Under the pieces are notes generated by a model, which saw nothing but the letters and a program-made list of their open reading frames with translations, searched no databases and was not told the origin of the DNA. Made by a program: the position numbers and the translations under genes. 64,000 bases of DNA from Rhinopithecus roxellana (taxonomy: Eukaryota > Chordata > Mammalia > Primates > Cercopithecidae): the NCBI RefSeq assembly GCF_007565055.1, contig NC_044556.1, positions 130,361,808 through 130,425,807 of the forward strand, read 5' to 3'. Shown one piece after another: positions 22,947 through 35,003 of the stretch (positions are counted from its first letter, which is position 1; each line of letters opens with the position of its first letter).

Positions 22947-23783
22947 ATGGAAAGAATGAGTGGTCTGGATAGAAGATCAACCAGCCACAACATTCCCTTA
23001 AGCCAAAGCCTGATCCAGGGCAAGGTCCTAGTTCTCTTCAAGTCTATGAAGGTTGAGAAAGGTAAGGGGGCTGCAGAAGAAAAGTCTGAAGCTAGCGGAG
23101 GCTGGTTCATGAGGTTAAAGGAAAGAGGCCATCTCCATAACATAAAAGTACAAGGTGAAGCACCAAGTGCTGATGTAGAAGCTGCAGCAAGTTATCCAGA
23201 AGACCTAGCTAAAGTAACTGATAAAGGTGACTACACTCAACAACCATCTTCAATGTAGAGAAAATAGACTACTCCTACTATTGAAAGAAGATATCATCCA
23301 GGACTTTCATGGCTGGAGAGAAGTCAATACCTGGCCTCAAAGCTTCAAAAGACAGACTAACACTCTTGTTAGGGGTTAATGTGGCTGTTTCCTTTAAGTT
23401 GAAACCAATGCTCATTTACCATTCTGAAAATCCTAAGGCCCTTAAAAATTACTCTCAATCTATTCTGCCTGTGCTTTTGAAACAGGAAAACAAAGCCTGA
23501 ATGACAGTGTATCTGTTTACTTCACAACATGGTTTACTGAATATTTTAAGCCTACAGTTGAGACCCACTGCTCAGGAAAAAAAAAAAGATTCCTTTCTAA
23601 ATGTTACTGCTCATTGACAATGCACTTGGTCACCCAAGAGCTCTCATGGAAATGTATAAGGAAATTAATGTTGCTTTCTTGTTTGCTAACACAGCATTCA
23701 TTCTGCAGTCCATGGATCAAGGAATAATTTTCACTTGTTTTATTATTAAACAAATACATTCTATAAGGCTATTGCTGCCATAG
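22947..23783 (+). pseudogene. Tigger1 transposase remnant
   Basis: Three consecutive frames (22947-23258, 23309-23500, 23601-23783) read as pieces of a pogo/Tigger transposase related to CENP-B and JRK. The DDE-region motif LLLIDNALGHPRALMEMY is visible; the usual Pro after Ala is changed to Leu. Premature stops separate the pieces. Normal role: cut-and-paste transposition at TA sites. Not functional here. Confidence 0.85.
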
Positions 23784-24349
23784 ACAATGATTGCTCTGAT
23801 GGATCTGGGCAAACTGAAAATCTTCTGGAAAGGATTCACCATTCCAGATCCATTAAGAACATGTGTGATGGGAGGAGGTCAAAATGTCAACATTAACAAG
23901 AGCCTGGAAGAAGTTGATTCTAACCTTCATGGATGACACTAATAAGGATTCAAGACTTCAGTGGACAAGTTACTTGCAGATGTAACTGCAAGAGAACTAA
24001 AATTAGAAGTGGAACCTGAAGATGTGACGGAATTGCTACAATTTCATGATAAAACTTGAATGGATGAGGAGTTGCTTCTTATGGATAAGCAAAGAAAGTG
24101 GTTTCTTAAGACACAATCTACTCCGGTGAAGACGTTGTGAACATTGCTGAAATAACAACAAAAGTTTTAAAATACAACATTAGTTGATAAAGCAGTGGCA
24201 GGGTTTGAAAGGATTGGCTACAATTTTGAAAGAAGTTTCACTGTGGGTAAAATGCTATCAAACAGCATTGCATGTACAGAGAAATCTTTTAGGAAGGAAG
24301 ACTCAATCAATGTAGTTATCTTCACTGCTGACTTATGTTAAGACATTGC

Positions 24350-24646
24350 GGCCGGGCGCGGTGGCTCACGCCTGTAATCTCAGCACTTTGGGAGGCCGAG
24401 GCGGGCGGATCATGAGGTCAGAAGATCAAGACCATCCTGGCGAACACGGTGAAACCCAGTCTCTACTGAAAATACAAAAAAAATTAGCCGGGCGTGGTGG
24501 CGGGCGCCTGTAGTCCCAGCTTCTCAGGAGGCTGAGGCAGGAGAATGGTGTGAACCTGGGAGGCGACGGAGCTTGCAGTGAGCGGAGATCGTGCCACTGC
24601 ACTCTAGCCTGAGAGGCAGAGGGAGACTTTGTCTCAAAAAAAAAAA
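24350..24646 (+). mobile_element. AluY inside Tigger1
   Basis: Duplication 'aagacattgc' at 24340-24349 and 24647-24656. Contains a 'gaggcgacggagcttgc' three-base insertion. Confidence 0.93.
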
Positions 24647-24880
24647 AGACATTGCCACAGCCACCCCAACTTTCAGTGACTACCACTGTGATCAGTCAGC
24701 AGCCATCAACACTGAGGCAAGACCTTTTGCCGCACAAAGATTATGACTTCTTGAAGGCAAGCCAAATGATTGTCAGAATTTTTTAGTAATAAAGTATTTT
24801 AAATTAAGGTATGTACTTTTTTAAAGATATAATGCTACTCTACACTTAATAGACGACTATAGAGTGTAAACACAACTTTT

Positions 24881-25180
24881 TTGTTTGTTTGTTTTTTAAG
24901 ATGGAGTCTTGCTCTGTTACCCAGCCTGGAGTGCAATGGTGCGATCTCGGCTCACTGCAACCTCTGCCTCCCAGGTTCAAGCATTTCTCCTACTGCAGCC
25001 TCCCAAGTAGCTGGGATTACAGGCACCCACCACCATGCCTGGCTAATTTTTTTTGTATTTTTAGTAGAGATGGGGTTTACTATGTTGGCCAGGCTGGTCT
25101 CAAGCTCCTGACCTCGTGGTCCACCCCTCTCGGCCTCCCAAAGTGCTGGGATTTCAGGCGTGAGTCACCGTGTCCACCCA
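24881..25180 (-). mobile_element. AluS inside Tigger1
   Basis: Perfect 15-bp duplication 'gtaaacacaactttt' (24866-24880 and 25181-25195). Inverted relative to the two other Alus in this transposon. Confidence 0.93.
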
Positions 25181-25777
25181 GTAAACACAACTTTTATATG
25201 CACTGGGAAACCAAAAATTTCATGTGACTTGCTTTATTGCAATAGTCACTTTATTGCAGTAGTCTGGAACTGAATCTGCAATATTTCAGAGGTATGCCTG
25301 TATTTTGATTCCGAAAGGCAAAAAACAGACAAAAACCACAAACCCAATTAGAATCAGAAGACCTGGTATTATTTTGTTTCACTACTTAATGAAAACCACA
25401 TAGTATTACTAGTCCCTTTGTGCAGTATCATAGTCCTACATTTTCAATTCCAGATGCCATTGACAATATTATCACAGGAAAGATGTTGCCGAAAGGTGAG
25501 ACAATATTAAGGGCTAACCTTTTATATAGGCAGCTCTGAATTACACATAAGTTGATTATTATCTATTCTACAGATTATCTACGATCACTCAATGCTTTCT
25601 TCCTAACAGTTACTACCTTTGGCCATTTCAGTAATCTTTCACAGCATCACCAAAGAATGAGAAAATGATTAGAAGTGAATTAGTAAATGTTGCTCCTTTT
25701 TTAACAACTATAATGCAGGGTCAGTTAAAACTCAATATGTGAATGGTATTATTCACAACACAAATAAAGAAGTAATA

Positions 25778-26073
25778 GGCAAGGCACAGTGGCTCATGCC
25801 TATAATCCTAACACTTTGGGAAGCTGAGGCAGGAGGATCATTCGAGACCAGGAGGACAACACCAACCCGGATGACACAGCAAGATCCCATCTCCACAAAA
25901 AATAAAAAAATTAGCCAAGAGTGACAACACATGCCTGAAGTCCTGGTTACTTGGGAGGCTGAGGCAAGAGGACTGCATAAGCCCATGAGTTTGAGGATGC
26001 GGTGAGCTATTAGCGCACCAATGCACTCCAGCCTGGGCAACAGAGTGAGACCCTGTCTCTCTCTAAAAAAAAA
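25778..26073 (+). mobile_element. AluJ
   Basis: Heavily changed dimer ('ggcaaggcacagtggctcatg'), ending 'ctctctctaaaaaa'. Ten-base duplication 'agaagtaata' (25768-25777, 26074-26083). Confidence 0.87.
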
Positions 26074-26083
26074 AGAAGTAATA

Positions 26084-26556
26084 TATTTGATAAAATAATT
26101 TACTATATGATTCCTTTAATTAGTAGGCCAGCATTTAAATTATTGATTTACCAAAATTCGGACACAGTTTTCTAGAGATACATTTATTGAGTAAAGAACA
26201 ATATACCTAGCTGTTCAAAGTATAACAACAGAAGACACGAAAGCTATTTATAAATGAGATATTGCTATTACCTGTAGATTTCACTTATTATGCTAATAAT
26301 CTGTCCCTTTAGCATAAACATATGGAAGCTATCAGACTCCTACAAATTTCAGGTAGTAACTTCTACAACATAGATAAAAAAATGTTTGACATAATCACAG
26401 AGCGTATCTTAACTAGGTAACAGCATCTCATTTAGATATTCTGATATACTCTTAACCATGCTGTACTTTGAGTTATAGTTCATTGGCCTACCATTTAGGA
26501 AAAAGCATTGGAGCAGAACAACCATGCATAGGAAAATAATTAACAGGGCACGTTTT
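26084..26556. other. Intron DNA downstream of an ACBD6 exon
   Basis: No recognised repeat. AT-rich, with the donor of the 26563 exon at its right edge. Confidence 0.55.
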
Positions 26557-26562
26557 TCATAC

Positions 26563-26668
26563 CTCTTCATCTTTCACATTCACATCCACATTTTTCGATT
26601 TGATGGCTTTGGTTATATGGTCAATGTTGTTTTCCCTGCAGTAATCAAATATATTTTTGTCTTCTTCC
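26563..26668 (-). CDS. ACBD6: ACBD6 coding exon, linker into the ankyrin region
   Basis: The reverse complement gives, after one base that completes the previous codon, 35 codons: EEDKNIFDYCRENNI, then DHITKAIKSKNVDVNVKDEE. This matches the ACBD6 segment just before ankyrin repeat 1 (about residues 156-190) and has the helix-turn-helix look of a capping half-repeat. The acceptor is a pyrimidine tract plus AG ('tttttattctag', AG at 26669-26670 on the plus strand); the donor is GAG|gtatga (26557-26562). The exon ends in phase 0, matching the phase-0 start of the 90-nt exon downstream. No stop or frameshift is present. The length of 106 nt is not a multiple of three, so skipping this exon alone would shift the frame. 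An open frame on the opposite strand at 26524-26757 is a shadow. Confidence 0.95.
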
Positions 26669-26689
26669 CTAGAATAAAAAAAAGAAAGG

Positions 26690-27034
26690 TCTTTTTCTTA
26701 CTGGGTAATACAAAAAAGTTACATACTTTCAACACAATCTGTTTGCTGCTGACATAGATGTTAATGGACTCTGTTTAAAAAAAATTTTTACATGAACAGT
26801 AATAGTTTTTCAGTAGCTATAATACATCCAAATCCTGAAAAGACTAAAGTTCTTAGTTTCCCACTTGCCTTACAGGATAAGAAAACAAATTGTTACTCAA
26901 GTTTTTTAAATATACATGAAAGTTATTTTCTTAAAGCAAAGAAAATCAATTAGACAAAAAGAGGAGGGCATTAAAAAATTCAGAAATCCTTTATAAGATA
27001 GTAGAATCAAAGACTATAAAGAAAACCTGAGAAG
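26690..27034. other. Intron DNA upstream of an ACBD6 exon
   Basis: AT-rich, no element seen. It holds the branch-point region for the acceptor at 26669. Confidence 0.5.
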
Positions 27035-27195
27035 CATACTACATACCCAGCACTCTTCTAAGTATACTGCATGTGCTAATTCACTTAATCTTTCACTTTA
27101 CAAATGAAGAAACAGGCAAAAAGGAGACATTAAATGACCTGCCAAATGGTACTACATTTATCAAAGGTAGAATAAGAGCTAGAATTCACTTAGAT
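27035..27195 (-). mobile_element. MIR
   Basis: 'cagcactcttctaagtatac', 'ttcacttaatctttcac', 'tttacaaatgaagaaacaggc', 'gacctgccaaatgg' follow the reverse MIR order. Confidence 0.65.
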
Positions 27196-28120
27196 CAACT
27201 GATTTTGTATATAGTACATTTTTCTATTATATTATGCTGCCTTTTGACTAATCAGCTGCAGTCTATTCCAAAATCTGAAGCAAAAGTTCTTAACATGAAA
27301 TCTATGAGCTCTCTAAATAATGTACAGAATTATCTTTATAATGCAGGTGCATTTTTCTGGGTGTTGTATGTACGGGGGAAGAATTGTTTCAAACAGATTC
27401 TCAAAAGAATCAGTGACACCCATAAAGATCAGTAATTTATAATATTAACAATCAAACTGCCCCATATGTGGACTGAATTTTATGAACAAGTATAAAGGAA
27501 TGCATTTTCCATTCCAAAAGTCAAACTAATGTGTTTTATAACTTGCAATGCCATAGCATCCATTCATCAGAAAGCAAAACACCTGGTCATCGGAGTTCTT
27601 ATATCTTAAAAGCCAATCTAAACATCTTGTGCCATATACAGTCATAGATATTTTTCTTAAAAGACACTACTCTGGCATCAGCCATCTAAGCATTCTTTAA
27701 GCATCTGAAGTATTTTATTGAGCATCTACTACATGTAAGGCACTGGACAAGAATTTGTTGATAACAGATACAAGGCTAAGCAAGAAAGTTTGCCTTTAAG
27801 ACACAAACAGTATAGTTGGGATGACAAAAATCTACACAGGATTAACATAAAAGCTGAATCCTTAAAAAGGACACAAGAAAAGAGAGGAGAAACAACTTGC
27901 TTCAAGCTAGAGAAAATGAAGTAGGTTTTAAGTAAGAAATCATGTTTAATAGGACTATATGGTCACTTGAAGAGGCCCTGTTAAACAGAAGAGAAAATGC
28001 TTTTTCGATCACTTACTCTGTAAAGAAAATAAGAAGTGAGGCCAAACCCCAGAAAAGAAAATTCTGATTTTAAAAAGTAGAGCTGCAAATAATACCACTT
28101 TAGTCGTATTTAACCATCAT
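27196..28120. other. Intron DNA, one weak L2-like patch
   Basis: 'ttattgagcatctactacatg' with 'aaggcactggacaagaat' at 27715-27800 resembles an L2 3' region. The rest is unassigned. Confidence 0.4.
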
Positions 28121-28136
28121 TAAAAACACCATGTCT

Positions 28137-28286
28137 CAGGAGGCTGAGGCAGGAGAATGGCGTGAACCTGGGAGGCGGAGCTTGCAGTGAGCTGAGATCC
28201 CGCCACTGCACTCCAGCCTGGGCGACAGAGTGAGACACCGTCTCAAAAAATCAAAAAAACAAAACAAACAAACAAACAAACAACAA
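28137..28286 (+). mobile_element. 5'-truncated AluY, first of a tandem pair
   Basis: Begins in the right arm at 'caggaggctgaggcagg' and ends in a tail of A plus (AAAC)n. It lies between two copies of 'aaaaacaccatgtct' (28122-28136 and 28287-28301). Confidence 0.9.
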
Positions 28287-28301
28287 AAAAACACCATGTC
28301 T

Positions 28302-28560
28302 GCACTTTGGGAGGCCGAGGCGGGTAGATCATGAGGTCAGGAGTTTGAAACTAGCCTTACCAACATGCTGAAACCCCGTTTCTAATAAAAACACACAAAT
28401 TAACTGGGCACGGTGGCACATGCCTGTAATCCCAGCTACTCAGGAGGTTGAGGAAGGAGAATCACTTGAACCCAGGACGTGGAGGTTGCAGTGAGCCAAG
28501 ATCATGCCACAGCTCCAGCCTGGGGGACAGAGTGAGACTCTGTCTCAAACAAACAAAAAA
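28302..28560 (+). mobile_element. 5'-truncated Alu, second of a tandem pair
   Basis: Begins at 'gcactttgggaggccgagg', so it lacks about the first 30 bases. Its tail is (AAAC)n-like. It lies between the second and a third copy of the target ('acaaacaccatgtct', 28561-28575). Confidence 0.9.
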
Positions 28561-28575
28561 ACAAACACCATGTCT

Positions 28576-31410
28576 ATGAAAGAATACCTTCAGAGTTCCA
28601 ACTTAAGGATAATAGGGACCTACTTTCTTTCAATCCAGTAACAGAAAACCCACTAATTTAAGAGGCACCAACCTCAACTGTTACAGAAAGGACTGTGTCT
28701 TTTAAAGTCATAGCAATACTACAGTGCTACTCGCCAATTGTTTTTGAATTGGAAAATAATGGGAAGTTGGTGGTAGGGCACAGAAAGGAAAGCAGAAGGA
28801 TCCTTGGCATATGGGTTACCCATACCCAGTAATATGAAAGGGTTATTCACAGATGAGAGGACCTTTGGAGTGGACCCTCTTCCTGAGTCCAACTTCCAAA
28901 TGTGCGTGTATACCTATGCTATCAGCAGTAAAGAAGTAAACACAGTACAAACACAAATAAATTTCTGTTTTGTTTAATGTATCTTAAATATGTTTCTTAG
29001 TCACATCATATACATCAATAAGTTTTTTTTGCTATGTAATTTTTTGGAGGGCAAGTGGCATTTGTTTAAGTATTTGTTTATCATATATAGTTTATCATCA
29101 CTAAATATGCTAGGCACAGAGATATTAACAAAATACTTCAGGACAATGTATACATATAAATTAAATACCAAAAAGAGAAGTTCAATAAATTCACCAAAAA
29201 TGTGCCACAAGGCTGAATGATGAATATTAAAAAATTAAGTGATATTCTTGGGCTTAATTGTTAAATATAGATATCCAATCCCACACAAATTTTGAGTATT
29301 TCACCTTCTACAACCAAGCTGTCTTTATACAATGTCACCATCTAGTGGCCAAAATGAAGACACATCTGGAGAAACATCATTCCATATTTCCTTTCTTGCC
29401 CCCTAACAAAATTATGTACATGTGTAAATCAAACTTTCTCCCTCTACAGTTCTCTAAGAGCTCAATAAAGCCTTCCAAAGTCAATCTTGCCCACTATATC
29501 CATGCTTATCTGAAATAAAATAATGTGCTAATGAATCCAACCATTATGAAATACAGTAGAGCCTTTAATAAATGTGTCTCTCCACATCTTTATTTTCCTT
29601 CCTTGATTTTTTACTCAGTTATCTTGTTCCCTCTCTTTGTTGAATGTGCATCTAAAATTATCATATTCATTATCTGTAGATGACTGTCAGTTATGTTTAT
29701 GATACTACCCTAAAGTATGTCCCACGTTATCTCTAGCACAAAACAGAAAGTCTCTTCTTTAGGTTACTACAATTTTTTTCTGAAGTTGACAGGAAATACA
29801 CTTATATTCCCGAAGGAAAAATCACTGGTTTTGACATTCTTTTGAAATGTAAGAGCCCACTCTATGGGAAAGAGGGATAGTGTTCAAGTACAGCTATCTT
29901 TTTCACCCAAACACAGGAAGATCCTTGCCCATTCCTAAATATGTTATCTGTACCATTTTCTACTCAGATAGCATTTTCTTATCAAAAGAATATTTCAAAT
30001 AGGTCTCATGGCAAGACATATAAAGTCCATTTAACTACAAAAATTATGGAAGGAACTAGCTTGGAAATCTATTTAATAGGCATGTTCAACAAATATTCAA
30101 TTCAATTCATATATTTATCAAGCACCTGGAAATCAGATATAAAACACAGTATTCTAGTAAATAGACAATGAATACGTATTTATTGCATGAATGAAAATCC
30201 CAAGAAAGTAAGCCAATACCTACAAAGATAAAAACAAATGCCATCATTCCTCAAACTAAGGAATGTATATTCGTGGGCTCTAGGGTACATAAACACCTTT
30301 AAAAGGATATACAGGTATAGATCATTTTAAGTGACTCAATCTCCAGCTCTTCAACTTCTTGCATTCTTTACTAAACTGACCTACCTGAAAAGGTTCCTGT
30401 GGCAAATATTCCATTACCATTCTCCTTTTCCACATTCCCTCTGCTCAAACACTCTTCTCCTCATTTGTGAAGAAGCATTACACCTCTCTCCTTACTATAG
30501 TTAGTATACTTCAGGAAGTATAACCAAAAGACTGAGGCAAAAAAACACTGAGTGATTTCTCTGGAGGAAGACAGTTCATTCATGAGGTCTCATTAGGACC
30601 ATGGCTAAGGCAATCCTCAAAATGATACACTTTCTCTGGCTCTATTTTTATGTTCACAAATAACCATTTAACTGTTAATCTGTTTTTCTGGACTCCTCAA
30701 TTCTCAGAAAGGGACCCAGCACTTCAATCACTACAAAGACATAGTTCCTTTGGTAAGCAAACAAGCATTTTAGTTTACACCTCAGTTTGGGGCCAATTTT
30801 ATTATTCCTACTCTGTCTCTAAGGGTCTGCTTGATCTATGGATCTTTTTTCTACATCTTTGAGGTTGACTGATCAATGGTAATTCACCAAAAATTCCACT
30901 CTGTGAAGTTCCTTTGGAGCTAGTCTTTCTAGGATAAAAGCTTGCACTGCACACTATCTTCCAAAATTCAGTCATACTGCTAGTGAATATTACTTCTTTG
31001 TAGGAATTTAAGTTCCTAATTTACTTGTTGGATGTATGGCCAGTTGTTGATCTGAAAGGCAAAGAAATGTATTCTGTTCAAATATAATGTTAGAAAATAA
31101 TGCTGTCATCTCACTGATTTCAACTATGTTTTTCAACATTCTGTATACGCCAAATATGAAACTCAAAGTCTAACATTGATTCTTTTTAATATAATCTTTC
31201 ACATATCTAATCTTTTTATAAATACAATATTATATAATCTTTGATCTGATGGAACCATATTTTAAGTTGAGACTAAAAAGTATGTTTTAATTTATAAATA
31301 TAAAATAACCATACAGGCATATATTAATTTTACTTACAGATGTTTCTCTCCCTGAAAAAAAGAATCTATTCTTATTCAAAGGTGTTTAGTGAAGCTGGTT
31401 TAAGACATAT
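28576..31410. other. Longest repeat-poor stretch of the window
   Basis: About 2.8 kb of intron without an element I can name. It contains a CTCF-like site at 29333-29352. The open frames here (28990-29220, 29258-29518, 29941-30171, 30650-30862) are short and lack motifs or splice support. Confidence 0.5.
29333..29352 (-). promoter_or_regulatory. CTCF-like binding motif
   Basis: Plus strand 'tgtcaccatctagtggccaa'; on the minus strand the core reads CCACTAGATGGTGA. It fits the known CTCF core CCASYAGRKGGCRS except for the C-to-T and the last base. Occupancy is inference. Confidence 0.45.
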
Positions 31411-31728
31411 GGGGTAGGGTGTGGTGGCTCACACCTATAATCCCAGCAATTTGGGAGGTTAAGAAGGGAGGATCACTTGAACCCAGGAGTTTGAGACCAG
31501 CCTGGGCAACATAGTAAGATCCTACCTCTACAAAAAAAAATTTTCAAATTAGCTGGGTGTGGTGGTGCATGCCTGTAGTCCTAACTATTTGGGCAGGTAA
31601 GGTGACAGGATCAATTGAGCATAGGAGTTTGAGTTACGGTGAGCTATAATCACGCCACTCCACCCCTGCCTAGGCAACAGAGCAAGACCCTGTCTCTTAA
31701 AAGAGGAAAAAAAAAAAAAAAAAAAGAC
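31411..31728 (+). mobile_element. AluJ
   Basis: 'gggtgtggtggctcacacc', 'ttgggaggttaagaaggg'; long A-tail. Flanks 'aagacatat' / 'aagacttat'. Confidence 0.85.
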
Positions 31729-32100
31729 TTATCTGGGAGGAGCAAAATAGGTAAAATCAACTCCTAACTCAAGGATTACATAGTCATGGCTGCCATACTT
31801 AGCACACTGAAAACCCCCACTTCTAATCAATATTTAATTAAAATTACAGATGTTGATTTCACATTGTAGGATACTGTTTTTGACTCTCAATCTTACCAAA
31901 GACAACGAATGAGAATCTATACTATGATACTCAGGTAAAATCTTCCAAATAGTACCTCCTTTCTGAAAAACCTTGATTTAATCCCTGGAAGAGGCAAAAC
32001 ATTGCTTGGGCGGTAACCACGTTCAAGAAGTCTAGCCTTCATAACAAAGTACTTAACAAAGTGTTTTTTTGTGTGTTGTGCTGATCTTAAAATCATTCGT
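31729..32100. other. Intron DNA without recognised repeats
   Basis: Nothing identified. Confidence 0.5.
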
Positions 32101-32102
32101 GA

Positions 32103-32398
32103 GGCTGGGCGCAGAGGCTCACACCTGTCATCTCAGCACTTTGGGAGGCCGAGGCGGGCAGATCACGAGTTCAGGAGATGGAGACCATCCTTCCTAACAC
32201 GGTGAAACTCCATCTCTACTAAAAATACAAAAAATTAGCCGGGTGTGGTGGCAGGTGCCTGCAGTCCAAGCGACTCGGGAGGCGGAGGCAGGAGAATGGC
32301 GTGAACCTGGGAGGCGGAGCTTGCAGTGAGCTGAGATTGTGCCACTGCACTCCAGCCTGGGCAACAGAGCGAGACTCCATCTCAAAAAAAAAAAAAAA
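32103..32398 (+). mobile_element. AluY or late AluS
   Basis: 'ggctgggcgcagaggctcac' to a 15-base A-tail; 'gagatggagaccatcc' is AluY-like. Several private substitutions. Confidence 0.88.
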
Positions 32399-33856
32399 TC
32401 GTACTTGAAATCCTGGATGACAAAGAGATATTTGGAAACTATTACCTTGTCATATTCATTGATTCTGAATGCAAATTTTTTCATGTTAACATCTCCTATG
32501 AATCTTATAATCTGCAGCATCTTACAATTAAACAATGGCATACTTTTCTTAATAGTATTTAAACAACGGTATGCAGGAGTCAAGGCGGTAATAAGGTAGG
32601 TTCAAAATACACAGTACCCAATGGACTAGTGAATGACCAAAGGAATTCGTGTAAGTTGACCCTTAAACAACATGGAGGGTGGAGGGCACCGACCCACTGC
32701 ATCGTCAAAAATCTGCATGTAACTCGACTCCCCAAAAACTTAACTACTAGTAGCCTACTGTTGACCTGAAGCTTTATCGATAACGTGAACAGTTGATTAA
32801 ATTTTGTATTTGTGTTATATAGTATATTCTTACAATAAAGTAAGCTAGAGAAAAGAAAATGTTACTAAGAAAATCATAAGGAAAATATATATTCATTAAG
32901 TGGAAGTGGATCATCATAAAGGTCTTCACCTTGTTGTCTTCACAGGCTGAAGAGGGGTTGGTCTTGCTGTCTCAGCACTGGCAGAGGCAGAAGAGGTGGC
33001 AGGTGAGGCAGGCACGCTCAGTGTAGCTTTGTGAAAACACACCATAATTTCTGCCTGACTTTCTAGTTTGTTTCTCTTCAAGTTTTTATACAGTACAAAT
33101 CCTTCTTCTACCATTTGCTTAAGTTTGGGTGCCCATATAAGGGTCCATGTAGTGAAAGTCAAAAGCAGTCTTAAATAATCAGAATGCTTCTGCAAGATTG
33201 TCTAATGTCAATCTGTTTCGGGCACTGTTTATTCTACATCTTGTTTCTCATCATATCTATCTGGTTTGGAAGCACTCATTTCCATCAAGTCATCTTCTGT
33301 TAACTCCTCTAGTGTGGTGTCTATTATCTTTTGAATTTCTTCAAGATCTATATCTTAAAACCAACTCTGCCCTTGCCCTGCCACATTTTTGCCATACTCA
33401 CAATCTTTCATGATTTCCTTGATTGGCTCTGTTGTAAATCCTGTGAAGTCATATATAACATGTAGACAGTTTTCTCCAGCAGAAATTTATTTCTTCAGGC
33501 ATGATGGTTTTCACTGCCCTTTCTATAATGACAGCATTTCCAGTGGATCCTTCCCGACCTTCATGATGTTCTATCAGGGTTCTCTTTCGTGGTGTTGACA
33601 ATCCTTTCCATAGACTACCATGTGTAATGAGCCTTAAAGGTCCTTATAACCCCCGATCTGGAGGCTGAATTAGAGATGTTGTGTTTGGGAGCCAGTAGAT
33701 TGCAGTAGATGCCTTCAGTGTTGAACTCATGAGTTTCTGATTGGCTGGAGAATTGTCCAATATTGAAAGAACTTTAAAAGGTGGTCTCTTACTAGAAAGG
33801 TACTTCCTGACTTCAGGGAAAAAGAATCAATGGAACCAATCCAGAAAAAAGGGTTC

Positions 33857-34069
33857 TCATTGTCCGGGTCTTCTTATTGTACAACCAAAAGACCAGAGGA
33901 TGGTGTTTACCTTTCCCTTCAAGGCACAGGGGTTAGCAGCTTTATAGATAAGTGTAGTGTTGATCATAAACCTGCCTGAATTTGCAGAAAACAGAGTTAG
34001 CCTATCCCTTCCTGCCTTAAATCCTGGTGCTTTCTTCTCCTCCTTACTAATAAATGTCCTTTGTGGCAT
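33857..34069 (-). pseudogene. Tigger transposase remnant
   Basis: The minus-strand frame contains EEKKAPGFKAGRDRLTL and LIYKAANPCALKGK, a pogo-type transposase block homologous to the GLKASKDRLTLLLG and LIYHSENPKALKN block of the Tigger1 at 23.3-23.5 kb. The frame ends early and the catalytic part is not intact. A further minus-strand piece (32926-33195) with a poly-Ser/Ala/Pro stretch is the transposon's C-terminal side. Confidence 0.75.
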
Positions 34070-34148
34070 TTTTTCTTCCCCCAGAATAAGGCATTTCTGT
34101 CTACATTAAAAACCTGTTCATGCAAATAAATATCCTTTCCCCTCAATG

Positions 34149-35003
34149 ATTTTTTTTTTCAAGTTCAGGGTACATGTACAGGATGTGCAGATTTGCTACA
34201 CAGGTAAATAGGTGCCATGGTGGTTTGCTGCACAGATTGTCCCATCACCTAGGTATTAAGCCCAGCACCCATCAGCTAGCTGTTCTACCTGATGCTCTCC
34301 CTCCCCCCATCTCCCAAGGGGCCTAGTGTGGGTTGTTCCCCTCCATGTGTCCACGTGTTCTTATCATTCAGCTCCCACTTATAAATGAGAACATGTGGTG
34401 TTTGGTTTTCTCTTCCTGTGTTAGTCTACTAAGGATAATGGCTTCCAACTCCATCCATGTCCCTGCAAAGGACATGATCTTGATCCTTTATATGGCTGCA
34501 CAGTATTCTACATTTTCTTTATCCAGTCTATCATTGATGGGTATTTAGGTTGATCCCATGTCTTTGCTTTCTGAATAGTGCTGCAGTGAACATATGCACG
34601 CACGTAACTTTATAACAGAATGATTTATATTCCTTTGGGTATATACCCAGTAAAGGGATTGCTGAGTCAAATGGTATTTCTGCCTCTAGGTCTTGGAGGA
34701 ATTGTCACACTGTCCTCCACAATGGTTCAACCAATTTGCACTCCCACCAACAATGTATAAAGTGTTCCTTTTTCTCCACAATCTCACCAGAATCAGTTGC
34801 TTTTAACAACAGCCATTCTGACTGTTACTAGAAGACAGGTATGAGATGGCATCTCATTGTGGTTTTGATTTGCATTTCTCCAGCGATCAGTGATGTTGAG
34901 CTTTTTTTCATGTTTTTTGACTGCATGTACATCTTCTTTTGAAAAGTGTCTGTTCATGTCTTTTGCCCACTTTTTAATGTTTTTTTCCTTGTAAATTTGC
35001 TTA
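34149..35003 (-). mobile_element. Primate L1 3' end inside Tigger2
   Basis: A short T-run, then reverse L1 3' UTR ('caagttcagggtacatgtac', 'ggtttgctgcacag') and the ORF2 C-terminal region ('tatacccagtaaagggattg', 'ctttgcccactttttaatg'). 5'-truncated. Relatively low divergence suggests a primate-age L1P copy. Confidence 0.88.

Larger units (their letters stand above)
21952..25300 (+). mobile_element. Tigger1 DNA transposon, full length with nested Alus
   Basis: Both terminal inverted repeats are present: left 'aggcataccctattttattg' and right 'gcaatatttcagaggtatgcc' (reverse-matched), each bordered by TA (21950-21951, 25301-25302). In between is the recognisable pogo-type transposase text in order, but broken into separate frames: an N-terminal helix-turn-helix part (about 22430-22950), the block at 22947-23258, the block at 23309-23500, and the catalytic-site block LLLIDNALGHP (23601-23783). 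Stops and frameshifts make it inactive. Alus at 22492, 24350 and 24881 inserted later. It is antisense to ACBD6. Confidence 0.92.

Noticed and set aside
22947..23783. Possible domesticated Tigger transposase gene (CENPB/JRK-like)
   Set aside because: Stops and frameshifts between the conserved blocks and an Alu inside the element argue for a dead transposon.
26524..26757. 77-codon plus-strand frame
   Set aside because: It is the antisense shadow of the ACBD6 exon at 26563-26668.
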